The position numbers and the translations under genes were made by a program. 62,706 nt of DNA from Azolla pinnata (Eukaryota > Streptophyta > Polypodiopsida > Salviniales > Salviniaceae), in the NCBI GenBank assembly GCA_037176905.1, contig JBBBWG010027501.1, positions 1 through 62,706 on the forward strand. Reading direction: 5' to 3'. Below are positions 62,630 to 62,706 of this stretch, one piece after another (within the stretch, counting starts at the first letter, position 1; every line of letters starts with the position of its first letter). The notes under the pieces were generated by a model. That model made no database searches, was not told where the DNA came from, and saw only the letters and a program-made list of their open reading frames with translations.

Positions 62630-62706
62630 AGAATTGAAGATTCGGTTTCTGTTTTCTTATTTTGATAGCATCTTGATATCATTATGAATTCATGAAAATG
62701 TTTTAT

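Overview
The window looks like nuclear DNA of a land plant. Almost every gene is split by GT-AG introns. The families are plant ones: a PSPG-box glycosyltransferase, a CASP-like protein, a class VII receptor-like cytoplasmic kinase, PLS-type PPR, plastid/mitochondrial mTERF, a DUF1995 (LPA3-like) chloroplast protein and a GEX2-like gamete surface protein. Degenerate TTTAGGG (plant telomere-type) repeats occur at three places. I cannot fix the species. The PPR style and the very large GEX2 would fit a non-flowering vascular plant, but that is only a guess. The first 1.5 kb is GC-rich; the rest is AT-rich.

Layout. 1-1461 (-): 5' 487 codons of a UDP-glycosyltransferase running off the window. 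1462-4468: no gene, minisatellite and TATG repeats. 4469-5901 (+): CASP-like gene, 3 exons. 6515-9458 (-): RLCK-VII kinase, 6 exons. 9.9-10.25 kb: telomere-like repeat. 11735-15627 (-): MOSC (mARC-like) gene, 8 exons. 15.6-16.7 kb: TATG satellite with a 100-N assembly gap. 17576-21066 (-): FAD oxidoreductase with C-terminal Rieske domain, 9 exons, with a Mutator-type MITE in its last intron. 22544-24361 (+): truncated PPR gene. 25772-43574 (-): about 18 kb GEX2-like gene, 25 recognised exons, 16 of them in-phase filamin-like module exons. 44.9-45.3 kb: telomere-like repeat. 48723-49904 (-): LC8-type dynein light chain, 2 exons. 52456-53730 (-): intronless mTERF. 54860-57124 (-): GINS subunit PSF3, 6 exons. 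57781-58020 (-): probable decayed SET-domain fragment. 59723-62629 (+): DUF1995/LPA3-like gene, 8 exons, 5' end unresolved.

The genes do not form a pathway; they are independent plant genes. I derived exon models by hand. For each multi-exon gene, splice sites and reading phases close exactly: RLCK 355 aa, MOSC 316 aa, FAD-Rieske 528 aa, CASP-like 192 aa, PSF3 205 aa, LC8 93 aa, GEX2-like 2,399 residues without its N-terminus. Many of these genes are invisible as single ORFs.

The most striking items are the giant GEX2-like gene with its array of symmetric phase-1 exons followed by cadherin-like modules, the recurring tandem duplications of about 145-156 bp, an intact MITE with a 9-bp target duplication, and an altered PSPG box in the glycosyltransferase.
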